Below the pieces are notes generated by a model that saw nothing but the letters and a program-made list of their open reading frames with translations, ran no database searches and was not told the DNA's origin. Both the position numbers and the translations under genes were made by a program. Of a DNA stretch of 64,000 nucleotides, positions 1 to 11,188 are shown piece by piece (the first letter of the stretch is position 1; every line of letters starts with the position of its first letter). The DNA comes from Salegentibacter salegens. GTDB lineage: Bacteria; Bacteroidota; Bacteroidia; Flavobacteriales; Flavobacteriaceae. The DNA lies in contig NZ_LT670848.1 of the NCBI RefSeq assembly GCF_900142975.1, forward strand, positions 434,001-498,000, given 5' to 3'.

Positions 1-1545
<1,545 letters not shown>

Positions 1546-1570
1546 GCAATTTTAATTCCCACAAAATTTG

Positions 1571-1599
1571 AAACCCGTAAGCGCGCTTACGGGTTTTTT
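1571..1599 (+). terminator. Rho-independent terminator after gyrB
   Basis: A perfect inverted repeat with arms AACCCGTAAGC and GCTTACGGGTT separated by two bases is followed by a T run. It separates gyrB from the next gene. Confidence 0.85.
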
Positions 1600-1674
1600 A
1601 ATACCTTGAATTAACATTATTTTTGAAAAATATTTTTTGCTATTTTTACCCCCATAACTTAACACCTACTTATT

Positions 1675-2670
1675 TTGAAATTTCAAGCTAAATACCTCAT
1701 TCTATTTTTATTATTTTCAGTTAATTCCTACGCTCAGGAGGGCGATGTTACAAAATTCGCAAATGAGATGCTGTATATTGCAGATGAATTTGCAGGACCT
1801 GCAGCCGAAGGGGTTGCTTATCAGGCCGGGGCCGGTTGGTTTACTTCAGCAACTGCTTTAAAACCGTGGAAAGTAGAGATTTCCTTTCAGGGAAATGCTT
1901 TATTTGTTCCTTCTAACAGGCAATCTTTTACAATATCAAATGGTGATCTTGCGGGTGTTCACGAGAGTGGTGGTCCAATTTTGAGTCTTAAAGGAGATGA
2001 AAGTAATGCTGTAGTGCCTACAGCTTTTGGTGAAGAAACTGATGTTTATTTTGAAGGAACTTTATTAGGAGAATCTTTTGAATTTCAGGCTCTCGAAGGC
2101 GTGAATAAAAGTGTGGTAGCATATCCTTTTGTTCAGGCTAATGTAGGTTTACCTTATGAAACAGAATTTTCGGCAAGATTTTTACCTCAGTTAACTGTAG
2201 ATGGAGTGGCTATCACAACTTATGGCGCCGGAGTAAAACATAATTTCTCGCAATATTTTAAATTTAATAATGAAGAAGACTTTCAAGCCGCTGCTATAAT
2301 CGCTTACAGTAAATTTGATGTAGAGTATGAATTTAGTCCTGTAAATATAGATAACGTTGTAAACTTGAATTTGGTAAACGTAAACTCTAACCTGTGGATG
2401 GCATCTGTTATGGGATCTAAATTGTACGGCGATAGTTTTGAAGTTTTTGGAGCTTTAGGAGCAACAAACTCAAACTTTAATTATGCAATGGGCGGTTCGG
2501 GTGTTGCTTTAGGGCCAATTAATTCGGCATTACGCGGTTTAGATCAAAGTCAGGCACAATTTAAAGCCGATTTAGGTTTTAATATTTACTTCAATAAATT
2601 TAAAATTAGTACCATGGCCACTGCAGGTAAGTTTTTTCACCTTAACGCCGGCTTGCATTTTAGAATATAA
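1675..2670 (+). CDS. Exported beta-rich protein, DUF6588-like
   Basis: A 331-residue protein with an N-terminal signal peptide (hydrophobic LILFLLFSV, cleavage likely near SYA-QE). The rest alternates short hydrophobic strands with glycine and asparagine turns and ends in an aromatic-rich strand (LNAGLHFRI), as in outer-membrane beta-barrels. It resembles the DUF6588 proteins of flavobacteria; the function is unknown. The only start that keeps the signal peptide is TTG at 1675; the next in-frame ATG lies about 30 residues in and would remove it. It stands alone between the gyrB terminator and mdh. Membrane location is inferred from the sequence pattern. Confidence 0.7.
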   Translation: MKFQAKYLILFLLFSVNSYAQEGDVTKFANEMLYIADEFAGPAAEGVAYQAGAGWFTSATALKPWKVEISFQGNALFVPSNRQSFTISNGDLAGVHESGGPILSLKGDESNAVVPTAFGEETDVYFEGTLLGESFEFQALEGVNKSVVAYPFVQANVGLPYETEFSARFLPQLTVDGVAITTYGAGVKHNFSQYFKFNNEEDFQAAAIIAYSKFDVEYEFSPVNIDNVVNLNLVNVNSNLWMASVMGSKLYGDSFEVFGALGATNSNFNYAMGGSGVALGPINSALRGLDQSQAQFKADLGFNIYFNKFKISTMATAGKFFHLNAGLHFRI

Positions 2671-2718
2671 AACCCATAGTTTTAACCATATCTTATAGTA
2701 ATACTATAGCAATATTTG

Positions 2719-2726
2719 TATTTTTG
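2719..2726 (+). promoter_or_regulatory. Candidate -7 box upstream of mdh
   Basis: The octamer TATTTTTG matches the Bacteroidetes -7 consensus TAnnTTTG and lies 35 bases before the mdh start. The matching -33 element is weak, so this is tentative. Confidence 0.35.
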
Positions 2727-2761
2727 GAATCAAATATTAATCGATTTAAATAAAATATAAG

Positions 2762-3688
2762 ATGAAAGTTACTATAGTAGGAGCAGGTGCCGTAGGCGCC
2801 AGTTGTGCAGAATATGTTGCTATTAAAGATTTTGCTTCAGAAGTGGTTTTACTCGATATTAAAGAAGGAGTAGCCGAAGGGAAAGCAATGGATTTAATGC
2901 AAACCGCAACGCTAAACGGTTTTGATACTAAAATTACAGGAACTACAAACGATTATTCTAAAACTGCCGGCAGTGATGTAGCAGTAATTACCAGTGGTAT
3001 TCCGCGTAAACCGGGAATGACACGTGAGGAATTAATAGGAATAAACGCCGGGATTGTAAAAGAAGTTTCTTCAAACCTTATTAAGCATTCTCCAAATGTA
3101 ACCTTAATCGTGGTAAGTAATCCTATGGATACCATGACTTACCTTGTGCATAAAACCACCGGCCTTCCAAAGAATAAAATTATTGGAATGGGTGGAGCTT
3201 TAGATAGCGCACGTTTTAAATTTAGATTGAGTGAAGCTTTAGAATGCCCACCATCAGATGTTGATGGGATGGTAATTGGAGGTCACAGTGATACCGGGAT
3301 GGTGCCGCTAACTAGATTGGCTACAAGAAATTCTGTACCTGTATCAGCATTTTTATCTGAAGATCGCTTAAACCAGGTTTCAGAAGATACTAAAGTAGGT
3401 GGAGCAACCCTTACTAAATTATTAGGAACCAGTGCCTGGTATGCACCGGGAGCTGCAGTTTCAGCTTTGGTTCAGGCAATTGCTTGTGACCAAAAGAAAA
3501 TGTTCCCTTGCTCGGCAATGTTAGAAGGTGAGTACGGATTAAATGATATTTGTATTGGAGTACCTGCGATTTTAGGTAAAGACGGACTTGAAAAAATTGT
3601 TGAGATCGAGCTTGATGATGCAGAGTCTAATAAGATTAAAGAAAGTGCAGAGGGCGTGAATAAAACCAATGCCCTATTAGAACTATAA
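2762..3688 (+). CDS. mdh: Malate dehydrogenase
   Basis: NAD-dependent malate dehydrogenase, which interconverts malate and oxaloacetate in the TCA cycle. The 308 residues are normal for the LDH-like bacterial MDH class. The N-terminal Rossmann motif GAGAVGAS is at residues 7-14, the coenzyme/substrate segment VVSNPMDTMTYL near 117-128, and the catalytic histidine segment GGHSDTGMVPL near 173-183. The ATG at 2762 places the dinucleotide-binding strand at the very N terminus, as in the family. It is monocistronic, with a terminator directly after it. Confidence 0.95.
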   Translation: MKVTIVGAGAVGASCAEYVAIKDFASEVVLLDIKEGVAEGKAMDLMQTATLNGFDTKITGTTNDYSKTAGSDVAVITSGIPRKPGMTREELIGINAGIVKEVSSNLIKHSPNVTLIVVSNPMDTMTYLVHKTTGLPKNKIIGMGGALDSARFKFRLSEALECPPSDVDGMVIGGHSDTGMVPLTRLATRNSVPVSAFLSEDRLNQVSEDTKVGGATLTKLLGTSAWYAPGAAVSALVQAIACDQKKMFPCSAMLEGEYGLNDICIGVPAILGKDGLEKIVEIELDDAESNKIKESAEGVNKTNALLEL

Positions 3689-3713
3689 GTAGTTTTAAAC
3701 TTGAATATATGTT

Positions 3714-3744
3714 AAAAAAGGCCGCAAAACTTGCGGCCTTTTTT
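3714..3744. terminator. Bidirectional terminator after mdh
   Basis: Arms GGCCGCAA (3720-3727) and TTGCGGCC (3731-3738) are flanked by A6 on the left and T6 on the right, so the hairpin can terminate transcription on either strand. Confidence 0.85.
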
Positions 3745-3778
3745 ATGTTTAAAAGTTAAATTATTCAAAAAAAAATTG

Positions 3779-3809
3779 TTGGCATTTCATTTTTGAAACC
3801 CTATATTTG
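3779..3809 (+). promoter_or_regulatory. Promoter of secDF (Bacteroidetes type)
   Basis: TTGG at 3779-3782, a 19-base spacer and TATATTTG at 3802-3809 match the Bacteroidetes -33/-7 consensus. The predicted start of transcription is about 35 bases before the ATG of secDF. Confidence 0.6.
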
Positions 3810-3852
3810 TCCGTTTTTAAAATCGACCTAATTAATTATAACTTAAGGAATA

Positions 3853-6800
3853 ATGCAGAACAAAGGACTGATTAAGGTTTTTGCAATTTTATTTGGGCTG
3901 GTATGTATATATCAGTTGTCTTTTACTTTTATTACGAATAGTGTAGAAAGTGAAGCTGAAGATTTTGCCACGCAAAGAATTAGCGAAAATGTAGAAGATT
4001 ATTCGGCGTTGCGAGATGCTGAAGAAGAAAGGTATCTAGATTCGGTAGCGAATAATGAGGTAATTGCCGGCATCACATACAGTGACGCGAAAGACAAGGA
4101 GCTAAATAAAGGGCTTGACCTTAAAGGAGGGATTAACGTAATTCTTCAAATTTCGGTTAAAGATATTCTTGCCGGATTAGCTAATAATACCGACGATCCT
4201 GCTTTTAACCAGGCCATTGCTGAAGCTGATGAAGCTTCTAAAGATAGCCAGGATGATTATATTGATCTTTTCTTTGAAGCTTTTAATGATATTCCCGATG
4301 CTGAACTTGCATCTCCAGATATCTTTGCTAATAAAACCTTAAGCGACGACATCAATTTTGATATGTCTAATGACGAGGTCGAAACCGTTATTCGAAGAAA
4401 GGTTGATGAATCTATTACTTCGGCTTTTGAAGTATTAAGAAAGCGTATTGATAAGTTTGGGGTAACCCAACCCAATATTCAGCGTTTAGGAAATTCAGGA
4501 AGAATTCTTGTTGAATTACCGGGCGCAAAAGATATTAACAGGGTAAAAGGTTTGCTGCAGAGTACTGCACAACTTGAATTCTGGCACGTTTACAAAAACA
4601 CCGAATTAGGTAATTTCCTTGCTCAGGCTAATAATGTTCTTAAGGATGTTGTAAATAAAGATGAAGCAGAAACTGAAACTGATACTACAGCAACAGAAAG
4701 CGATAGTGATATAGACGAACTTCTTGCTGAAAGTGAAGATGATACTACCGAAGTAGCTACAGGAAACAATCCTTTATTTGAATTGGTGCAAGGTCCAGGC
4801 TTCCAGGGAGGTCCGGTAATAGCATATTTTTCTGTACAGGATACCGCAAAAGTTAATAATTATCTTGAAATGTCCCAGGTTAGGTCTATTCTAACTGGAG
4901 AACAACGTTACGCTAAATTTGCCTGGGGAATCCCGGAAGACGAAGAAGGTGTAGTTGGTCTTTATGCATTAAAGGGTAATCGTAACATGGAGCCACCACT
5001 TAGTGGAGACGTGATTACAGATGCGCAACAAACTTACGACCAAATGGGCCGTGTTGCAGTTTCTATGCAAATGGATGGAAGAGGAGCTAAGCTATGGGAA
5101 GAAATGACCGGCCAGGCTTCAACGCAACAGAGTAACATAGCTATCGTTTTAGATAATACAGTATATTCAGCTCCCGGAGTTTCAACCGGGCCTATTTCAG
5201 GTGGAAGAAGCGAAATTAGTGGAGATTTTAGTATTACTGAAGGTCAGGATTTGGCCAATGTGCTTAGAGCAGGTAAACTTCCTGCTTCCGCAGATATTAT
5301 TCAGAGTGAAATTGTAGGACCAAGTTTAGGTCAGGAAGCTATAGACAGCGGGATTTGGTCTTTCGGAATCGCGCTTATTTTTGTATTGATATGGATGATT
5401 TTCTACTACGGTAAGGCCGGTATTTTTGCCGATGTAGCCCTTGCAGTAAACATCTTATTTATCTTCGGAATTCTTGCCGGTTTAGGAGCTGTGTTAACAT
5501 TGCCTGGTATTGCCGGTATTGTATTAACCATTGGTATTTCGGTAGATGCAAACGTACTTATCTTTGAAAGAATCCGTGAGGAACTTGCTAAAGGTAAAAT
5601 GCAGAAAGATGCTATTAAAGACGGATTTAATAATGCGCTTTCTTCAATTTTAGATGCGAATATTACTACCGGTTTAACTGGTTTTATCTTATTGATCTTA
5701 GGTACAGGCCCAATAAAAGGTTTTGCCACTACCTTATTAATAGGTATCGCAACTTCTTTATTTACTGCAATTTTCATCACCAGGTTATTTATAGATGGAT
5801 ATGGTAAAAACGGGAAATCACTTGAATTCTCTACCGGTGCAACCAAAAATCTTTTCAGAAATGTAAAAGTTGATTGGCTTGGGAAACGTAAGGTAGCTTA
5901 TGTAATCTCCGGAATTTTAATTATTCTAAGTGTTGGTTCATTGTTAGTTCAGGGATTAAATCAGGGAGTTGATTTTCTTGGAGGTAGAACTTATACTGTG
6001 CGTTTTGATAAAGATGTTAATCCAACCGATGTTGAACAGGATCTTATTGCTGAATTTGGAAGTGCCGAAGCAAAAACTTTCGGACCAAATAATCAGTTAA
6101 AAATCACTACAAAATATAAAGTAGATGAAGAGAGCACTGAAGTAGATAACGAGATCCAGGAATCTATGTTCTCTGCTTTACAATCTTATCTTCCTGCCGA
6201 TCTTACTTTCGATGAGTTTACTACTGGCGGTGCCGAAAAGGAAATCGGTATTATGCAGTCTATGAAAGTAGGCCCAACTATTGCCGATGATATTAAAAAT
6301 GATTCACTCTGGGCAATTTTAGGATCGCTCGTGGTTATTTTCCTATACATCTTACTGCGATTTAGAAAATGGCAGTTTAGTATTGGTGCCGTTGCCGCAG
6401 TAGCACACGATGTTATTATAGTGCTTGGTATTTTCTCACTTCTTTATAAAGTGATGCCATTTAGTATGGAAATTAACCAGGCATTTATCGCTGCAATACT
6501 TACGGTAATTGGTTACTCATTAAACGATACCGTGGTTGTATTTGATAGGATTAGGGAATTTGTAAACGAGCATACCAGCTGGCCCTTAGGTAGAACTGTG
6601 AATAGCGCTTTAGATAGTACTATTAGCCGTACATTGAACACCTCGCTTACCACCTTAATCGTGCTGCTTGCTATCTTTATCTTTGGAGGGGAAAGCATCA
6701 GAGGCTTTATGTTCGCCTTGATCATTGGTGTAATTGTAGGTACTTATTCCTCTTTATTTATCGCAACACCTGTTATGTTTGACAGTGTGACCGATAAATC

Positions 6801-6855
6801 TAAGATCGAAAAGAAGAAAAAAATTGAAGAAGATTCTGAAGCAACTACTGCTTAA
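3853..6855 (+). CDS. secDF: Protein translocase SecDF (fused SecD-SecF)
   Basis: SecD and SecF, which use the proton gradient to help pull exported proteins out through SecYEG, are joined here in one 1000-residue chain, as usual in Bacteroidetes. The N-terminal membrane helix (about residues 7-27) is followed by the periplasmic P1 region starting with GLDLKGGINV, then the SecD membrane domain (about 500-650). A second single helix near 675-700 and QGVDFLGGRTY mark the start of the SecF half, whose membrane domain (about 815-980) contains GYSLNDTVVVFDRIRE. An acidic, Asp/Thr-rich insert lies near 270-300. It has its own promoter and terminator. Confidence 0.96.
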   Translation: MQNKGLIKVFAILFGLVCIYQLSFTFITNSVESEAEDFATQRISENVEDYSALRDAEEERYLDSVANNEVIAGITYSDAKDKELNKGLDLKGGINVILQISVKDILAGLANNTDDPAFNQAIAEADEASKDSQDDYIDLFFEAFNDIPDAELASPDIFANKTLSDDINFDMSNDEVETVIRRKVDESITSAFEVLRKRIDKFGVTQPNIQRLGNSGRILVELPGAKDINRVKGLLQSTAQLEFWHVYKNTELGNFLAQANNVLKDVVNKDEAETETDTTATESDSDIDELLAESEDDTTEVATGNNPLFELVQGPGFQGGPVIAYFSVQDTAKVNNYLEMSQVRSILTGEQRYAKFAWGIPEDEEGVVGLYALKGNRNMEPPLSGDVITDAQQTYDQMGRVAVSMQMDGRGAKLWEEMTGQASTQQSNIAIVLDNTVYSAPGVSTGPISGGRSEISGDFSITEGQDLANVLRAGKLPASADIIQSEIVGPSLGQEAIDSGIWSFGIALIFVLIWMIFYYGKAGIFADVALAVNILFIFGILAGLGAVLTLPGIAGIVLTIGISVDANVLIFERIREELAKGKMQKDAIKDGFNNALSSILDANITTGLTGFILLILGTGPIKGFATTLLIGIATSLFTAIFITRLFIDGYGKNGKSLEFSTGATKNLFRNVKVDWLGKRKVAYVISGILIILSVGSLLVQGLNQGVDFLGGRTYTVRFDKDVNPTDVEQDLIAEFGSAEAKTFGPNNQLKITTKYKVDEESTEVDNEIQESMFSALQSYLPADLTFDEFTTGGAEKEIGIMQSMKVGPTIADDIKNDSLWAILGSLVVIFLYILLRFRKWQFSIGAVAAVAHDVIIVLGIFSLLYKVMPFSMEINQAFIAAILTVIGYSLNDTVVVFDRIREFVNEHTSWPLGRTVNSALDSTISRTLNTSLTTLIVLLAIFIFGGESIRGFMFALIIGVIVGTYSSLFIATPVMFDSVTDKSKIEKKKKIEEDSEATTA

Positions 6856-6880
6856 GATTTCTTCGGAAATATATAAAGTA

Positions 6881-6912
6881 AAAAGCGCTCCTATTCGGGG
6901 CGCTTTTTTTAT
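6881..6912 (+). terminator. Terminator after secDF
   Basis: AAAAGCGC and GCGCTTTT arms enclose an 11-base loop and are followed by a T run, 25 bases after the secDF stop. Confidence 0.8.
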
Positions 6913-7001
6913 GGCTTGGTTTTGTTGAAACCAGGTTTTTGATTGCGTAAACCTTGTTACCGTGAAATTGGGAAGCCCCAGTGCAATTTTTTTTCTTCTG
7001 A

Positions 7002-7035
7002 AAAGTTCTAAAATAGAGAACTTTAATTATCTTTG
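7002..7035 (+). promoter_or_regulatory. higBA promoter with operator-like inverted repeat
   Basis: The -7 box TATCTTTG is at 7028-7035. Just upstream, 8-base arms AAAGTTCT (7002-7009) and AGAACTTT (7017-7024) form an inverted repeat with a 7-base gap. A repressor bound there would cover the promoter, as expected for autoregulation by the HigA antitoxin. The operator assignment is inference. Confidence 0.5.
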
Positions 7036-7051
7036 TTTTAGATTTTTTATA

Positions 7052-7348
7052 ATGAAGAGAATAGTTTCAAAAAAGACATTGAGAGAATTCTGGGAAAAGC
7101 ATTCTGATTCAGAACAATATTTAAAGACCTGGCACGAAACAACTAAAAGTTCCAATTGGAGTTCTCCAAATGATGTGAAGAAAACTTATATAAATGCTAG
7201 CATTTTAAAAGATAGTAGAGTTGTTTTTAATACTAAAGGAAACTCATATAGATTAATTGTGAAATTCAATTATGAAAGACAGTGGGCCTTTATAAGATTT
7301 GTTGGTACACATGCAGAATATGATAAAATAGATGCTAACACAATTTAA
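7052..7348 (+). CDS. higB: HigB-family mRNA interferase toxin
   Basis: A 98-residue HigB-type toxin (RelE-like fold, ribosome-dependent mRNA cleavage in characterised members). The start at ATG 7052 gives the normal length and the family N terminus MKRIVSKKTLREFWEKH; a longer frame from GTG 6962 would add an unrelated segment and run through the promoter. The family pattern of WSSPNDVKK, the RVVFN segment, YRLIVKFNYERQWAFIRFVGTHAEYD is all present. The toxin gene comes first and is followed 11 bases later by its antitoxin, the usual higBA order. The pair sits between secDF and unrelated core genes, suggesting a local insertion. Confidence 0.9.
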   Translation: MKRIVSKKTLREFWEKHSDSEQYLKTWHETTKSSNWSSPNDVKKTYINASILKDSRVVFNTKGNSYRLIVKFNYERQWAFIRFVGTHAEYDKIDANTI

Positions 7349-7359
7349 AAATTAGAGCT

Positions 7360-7728
7360 ATGAAAATTAAACCTTTAAAAAACGAAGAGGATTACGAGAG
7401 AGCTTTAGAAAGGCTAGAAGTAATATTTGATGCTCCAACTGATTCTGAGGAGGGGGATGAAGCGGAGATCCTTTCTATGATGATTGACAATTACGAAAAT
7501 GAACATTATCCAATTGATGCTCCTGACCCTATTGAAGCAATAAAAATCAGAATGAAAGAAATGAATCTAAAACAAAAAGATTTAGTTGGAGTAATTGGAG
7601 GAAAGAGTAGAGTTTCAGAAATCCTGAATAAAAAGAAAAGATTGTCAGTAGATATGATTAGAGAACTTGAAAAAATCCTACATATTTCCGCTTCTGTTTT
7701 AGTAACTAATTACCAGTTAACGAAATAA
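7360..7728 (+). CDS. higA: HigA-family antitoxin
   Basis: A 122-residue antitoxin. The acidic N-terminal half (EEDYERALERLEVIF, then an Asp/Glu-rich stretch) is typical of the HigA subgroup that pairs with HigB toxins, and the C-terminal half is an HTH_3 fold: helix MNLKQKDLVGVIG, turn, recognition helix KSRVSEILNKKKRLS. It would bind and neutralise the toxin encoded just upstream and repress the shared promoter at the inverted repeat at 7002-7024. No truncation is visible. Confidence 0.88.
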   Translation: MKIKPLKNEEDYERALERLEVIFDAPTDSEEGDEAEILSMMIDNYENEHYPIDAPDPIEAIKIRMKEMNLKQKDLVGVIGGKSRVSEILNKKKRLSVDMIRELEKILHISASVLVTNYQLTK

Positions 7729-7949
7729 AAAACCTGCATAGAACAACGGTTCACTGCATATAGGTGGTAGCGCTAGGAAGAAAATAGTTAACTTGATCAA
7801 CAAACTAATATTAAGCCGACAAATCCGCGTTCCCTTACTCCCAACTGGCCAATAACCGGGATCATTCAGTAATGGTTCAAAACTACAAAAGACTATAAAA
7901 AATCCCTGTGCTGAGCTAATTTAGTAAATAAACAAGCTAGATTAAAAAC

Positions 7950-8444
7950 CTAATCTATCCTTTGAAAATCTATTTTATCACCTACTTCTATATTCCAGTC
8001 GTCAGCAAGTCCGGCGTTTAATTCAAGAACAAACTGAGCCGGTTCTCGAGATGGTAAAGAAGTTTCATCCTGGGGCTGAGCATTCTTCTGAAAACTCACC
8101 GCAGTACTATCTGAAGCGAAATAAATAATATCTAAGGCTATATAAGTGTTTTTCATATAAAAAGACCTGGGCGCTTCATTATTGTAAATAAAAAGCATTC
8201 CCTGTTCGTCTTCCATACTCTCGCGGTACATTAAACCCGTTTCCCTTTCATAGGCGTTATCGGCAATTTCAATATCAATTTGCTGAATAGTATCTCCATT
8301 AGGCTTAAGCAAAGTTGCTTCCCCTTCTTTGGTGAACGTGATTTCTTCCGTTTCTATGGGTGCTTCAGTAGTGTTATCGTCTTTGCAAGCAGATAAGAAA
8401 GAAGCCGCTAAAACAGCCGATAAAATTATGGATTTACGTATCAT
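7950..8444 (-). CDS. DUF192-family lipoprotein
   Basis: A 164-residue exported lipoprotein: N-terminal signal with lipobox FLSAC (Cys20), a Thr/Glu-rich linker, then a DUF192 domain from about residue 45, recognisable by RETGLMYRESMEDEQGMLFIY and YMKNTYIALDIIYF. DUF192 proteins are small beta domains of unknown function. The start overlaps the stop of lgt by four bases (ATGA), so the two are translationally coupled. The linkage to the enzyme that lipidates lipoproteins is notable but may be incidental. Confidence 0.88.
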   Translation of the reverse strand: MIRKSIILSAVLAASFLSACKDDNTTEAPIETEEITFTKEGEATLLKPNGDTIQQIDIEIADNAYERETGLMYRESMEDEQGMLFIYNNEAPRSFYMKNTYIALDIIYFASDSTAVSFQKNAQPQDETSLPSREPAQFVLELNAGLADDWNIEVGDKIDFQRID

Positions 8445-9262
8445 ACAGTTCTTGGTTTGGTGGGACGATACATAAAGTATAATCCTGCAATTATAAACGG
8501 AATACTAAGCCATTGCCCGGTATTTAATAACCAGGTGGTACGCTCTTCTACCTGGGCTTCCTTTACAAATTCAACAAAGAATCTTACCGTCCAAAGTAAA
8601 ACAAGGAAAAGACCAAATAGATAACCTACTTTATGGCGTTTTTCGGTTTTCCAGTATAAAAACCATAGCAATATAAAGATAAGTAAATAGCAAAAAGATT
8701 CATATAACTGGGCTGGATGCCTCGGAAAAGTTTCTCCTAAATTTGCGAAAACCACTCCGTAATCTGAGTTCGTTGGTTTTCCTATAATTTCAGAATTCAT
8801 AAAATTCCCTATTCTTACAAAAATGGCACCACTGGCTACTGGAATAACAATTCGGTCTAAAACCCAAAGCACGGGTTTGTCTAAAACACGTTTACGGTAA
8901 AGGTACATAGCGATAATAATCCCAATAGCTGCACCGTGACTGGCAAGGCCTCTAAAGCCGGTAAATTCAAATTCGGGCTCAAAGCGAACCGGTAAGAATA
9001 TTTCTAATAAATGATTTTGAAAATAATCCCAATCATAAAAAATCACGTGCCCTAATCTTGCGCCTATTAATGTTGCTAAAACCGTGTAAATAAAAAGGGA
9101 GTCCAATTTCTCTATCGAGACTTTTTCCCTCACAAAAATGCTTTTCATAATGTACCAGCCAAGTCCGAAGGCTATCAAAAACATTAAACTGTAATAGTGA
9201 AGGGTAAAAAAACCTAAGTCTAAACCTTCTGAAGGGCTCCAGGTGATTGCGTTAAAAAGCAT
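8441..9262 (-). CDS. lgt: Prolipoprotein diacylglyceryl transferase
   Basis: Lgt transfers a diacylglyceryl group from phosphatidylglycerol to the lipobox cysteine of prolipoproteins in the inner membrane. The 273 residues contain about seven membrane segments. The signature region around GRIGNFMNSEIIG is present as VRIGNFMNSEIIGKPT (near residues 150-165), together with GARLGHVIFYDWDYF and RGLASHGAAIG upstream and the HPAQLYES motif near 188. It is the first gene of a two-gene unit with the DUF192 lipoprotein. Confidence 0.95.
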   Translation of the reverse strand: MLFNAITWSPSEGLDLGFFTLHYYSLMFLIAFGLGWYIMKSIFVREKVSIEKLDSLFIYTVLATLIGARLGHVIFYDWDYFQNHLLEIFLPVRFEPEFEFTGFRGLASHGAAIGIIIAMYLYRKRVLDKPVLWVLDRIVIPVASGAIFVRIGNFMNSEIIGKPTNSDYGVVFANLGETFPRHPAQLYESFCYLLIFILLWFLYWKTEKRHKVGYLFGLFLVLLWTVRFFVEFVKEAQVEERTTWLLNTGQWLSIPFIIAGLYFMYRPTKPRTV

Positions 9263-9312
9263 AAATTAAAATTGATTAGTAGGGTAAAGATACATATTTG
9301 CAAGTAGTTGCC

Positions 9313-9558
9313 CTATATTTTGGTTTCTGTTTTTTCGGGAACCGGGTCGTAGCCTTTTCCGCCCCACGGGTTGCAGCTAAAAATACGTTTTAAGCTAAGC
9401 CAGCCACCTTTAAAAATGCCAAAGCGTTGTAGTGCCGTTAAACTGTATTGCGAACATGTTGGGGTGTAGCGACAAGTTGCCGGTGTAAGTGGGGAAATAA
9501 AATTCTGGTAAAATTTTACCAACAGGATAAACGGATATGCCAACCATTTTTTAAGCAT
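9313..9558 (-). CDS. yidD: Membrane protein insertion efficiency factor YidD
   Basis: An 81-residue YidD protein, thought to assist YidC-dependent membrane insertion. It has the short hydrophobic amphipathic N terminus ([19 protein letters not shown]) and the conserved Cys/Pro block [15 protein letters not shown], with [24 protein letters not shown] near the end. Length is normal. It lies 50 bases upstream of lgt on the same strand and may be co-transcribed. Confidence 0.93.
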   Translation of the reverse strand: MLKKWLAYPFILLVKFYQNFISPLTPATCRYTPTCSQYSLTALQRFGIFKGGWLSLKRIFSCNPWGGKGYDPVPEKTETKI

Positions 9559-9660
9559 TGTTTTTCCTGTTTTTAGATGTTTATAATTTTGGCATAAACC
9601 TTGGAATTCAGCATAGATTTTTAATCATTCCTCTAATTTTTGCCACTTTTGCGTCCAGCA

Positions 9661-11151
9661 TCATGCTGGCTTAATAGTGAAAGTGGTGCCTTCTTTCCCG
9701 TCTTTAAGCTGAATTCCCATTTCCTGTAACTGATCTCTAATTTGATCACTTAAAGCAAAATCTTTATTGTTTCTGGCTTCAGCTCTTAGTTTAATAAGTA
9801 GGTCTATTGTTGAAGAAAGCTTATCTGAAGTATCGTTGTTTTCTGAAACCTTATCCAGAAGTCCCAAAACATCAAACATAAAAGCCGACATTGTTTTTTG
9901 TAGTTCCTCTTTATCTTCCGTAATAATTGTGACCGCTTCTTCTTTGATGTTGTTAATCATTTTAACCGCATCAAAAAGTTTAGCGATTAAAATCGGACTG
10001 TTAAAATCATCGTTCATCGCGTCGTAGCAAGACTGTTTCCAGCTCTTAATATCTACGCTAGATTTATCTGAAACGGGAAGCTCATCTATCGCGTGATAGG
10101 CATCCATTAATCGGTTAAAACCTTTTTCGCTTGCTTTTAATGCTTCATCTGAAAAATCCAGAATGCTGCGGTAATTCGCCTGAAGCATAAAAAATCGTGT
10201 CACATTTGGTGAAAATGGTTTGTCTAAAATGTCATTATTTCCGGAGAAAATTTCTTCCGGAAGAATATTGTTTCCGGTACTTTTTGCCATTTTCTTACCG
10301 TTTAAAGTAAGCATATTGGCGTGCAGCCAGTAATGCACCGGATTTTTCCCGGTAGCAGCTTCTCCCTGGGCAATTTCACATTCGTGGTGCGGAAATTTTA
10401 GATCCATTCCGCCGCCGTGAATATCAAATTCTTCACCCAAATATTTTGTACTCATTACGGTACACTCTAAATGCCAGCCGGGAAAACCATCGCTCCAGGG
10501 CGAAGGCCAGCGCATAATATGCTGTGGTTCGGCTTTTTTCCAAAGCGCAAAATCCTGCGGATTCTTCTTATCGCTCTGTGCGGCAAGTTCGCGGGTGTTA
10601 GCGACCATATTCTCAATATCCCTTCCGCTTAACTTACCGTAGTGGTTGGTTTCATTAAATTTCTTTACATCAAAATAAACCGATCCATTTACCTCGTAAG
10701 CAAAACCTTTTTCAATGATGGTTTTAACGATCTCGATTTGTTCAACAATATGGCCTGTAGCCGTAGGCTCTATACTTGGCGGTAAATTGTTGAATTTCTG
10801 TAGAATATTATGAAAATCTATGGTGTAGCGTTGCACTACTTCCATAGGTTCTATTTGTTCTAAACGGGCTTTTTTGGCAATTCTATCTTCTCCGCTATCA
10901 GCGTCGTTTTCCAGGTGACCGGCATCGGTGATATTTCTAACATATCTTACCTTATATCCCAGGTGCTTCAGGTAACGAAAAACCAGGTCAAAAGAGATAA
11001 AAGTTCGGCAATTACCTAAATGAACATTACTGTAAACAGTGGGGCCGCAAACATACATTCCAACGTTTCCTTCGTTTATGGGTTCAAAGACTTCCTTTTC
11101 CCCGCTCATAGAATTGTACATTTTCAAGCTTTGTTCCTGGTAAAGCGCCAT
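9661..11151 (-). CDS. cysS: Cysteinyl-tRNA synthetase
   Basis: Class I aminoacyl-tRNA synthetase that charges tRNA-Cys. The 496 residues are full length. The HIGH-type motif reads [14 protein letters not shown] (around residues 38-51), zinc ligands occur at CGPT, at WHLECTVMS and at [18 protein letters not shown], and the KMSKS-type loop is KKMAKSTGN near residue 280. A C-terminal DALR-like helical domain follows. It is 37 bases downstream of folE and probably shares its transcript. Confidence 0.96.
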   Translation of the reverse strand: MALYQEQSLKMYNSMSGEKEVFEPINEGNVGMYVCGPTVYSNVHLGNCRTFISFDLVFRYLKHLGYKVRYVRNITDAGHLENDADSGEDRIAKKARLEQIEPMEVVQRYTIDFHNILQKFNNLPPSIEPTATGHIVEQIEIVKTIIEKGFAYEVNGSVYFDVKKFNETNHYGKLSGRDIENMVANTRELAAQSDKKNPQDFALWKKAEPQHIMRWPSPWSDGFPGWHLECTVMSTKYLGEEFDIHGGGMDLKFPHHECEIAQGEAATGKNPVHYWLHANMLTLNGKKMAKSTGNNILPEEIFSGNNDILDKPFSPNVTRFFMLQANYRSILDFSDEALKASEKGFNRLMDAYHAIDELPVSDKSSVDIKSWKQSCYDAMNDDFNSPILIAKLFDAVKMINNIKEEAVTIITEDKEELQKTMSAFMFDVLGLLDKVSENNDTSDKLSSTIDLLIKLRAEARNNKDFALSDQIRDQLQEMGIQLKDGKEGTTFTIKPA

Positions 11152-11188
11152 AGATAGTTAGTTGTTGGTTATTAAGAAATAGAAATTT

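Noticed and set aside
5406..5846. 146-codon minus-strand ORF inside secDF
   Set aside because: Antisense shadow of the SecD membrane domain with biased composition.
7729..7949. Possible gene or attachment site after higA
   Set aside because: No open frame of note and no repeat matching the upstream side of the module.
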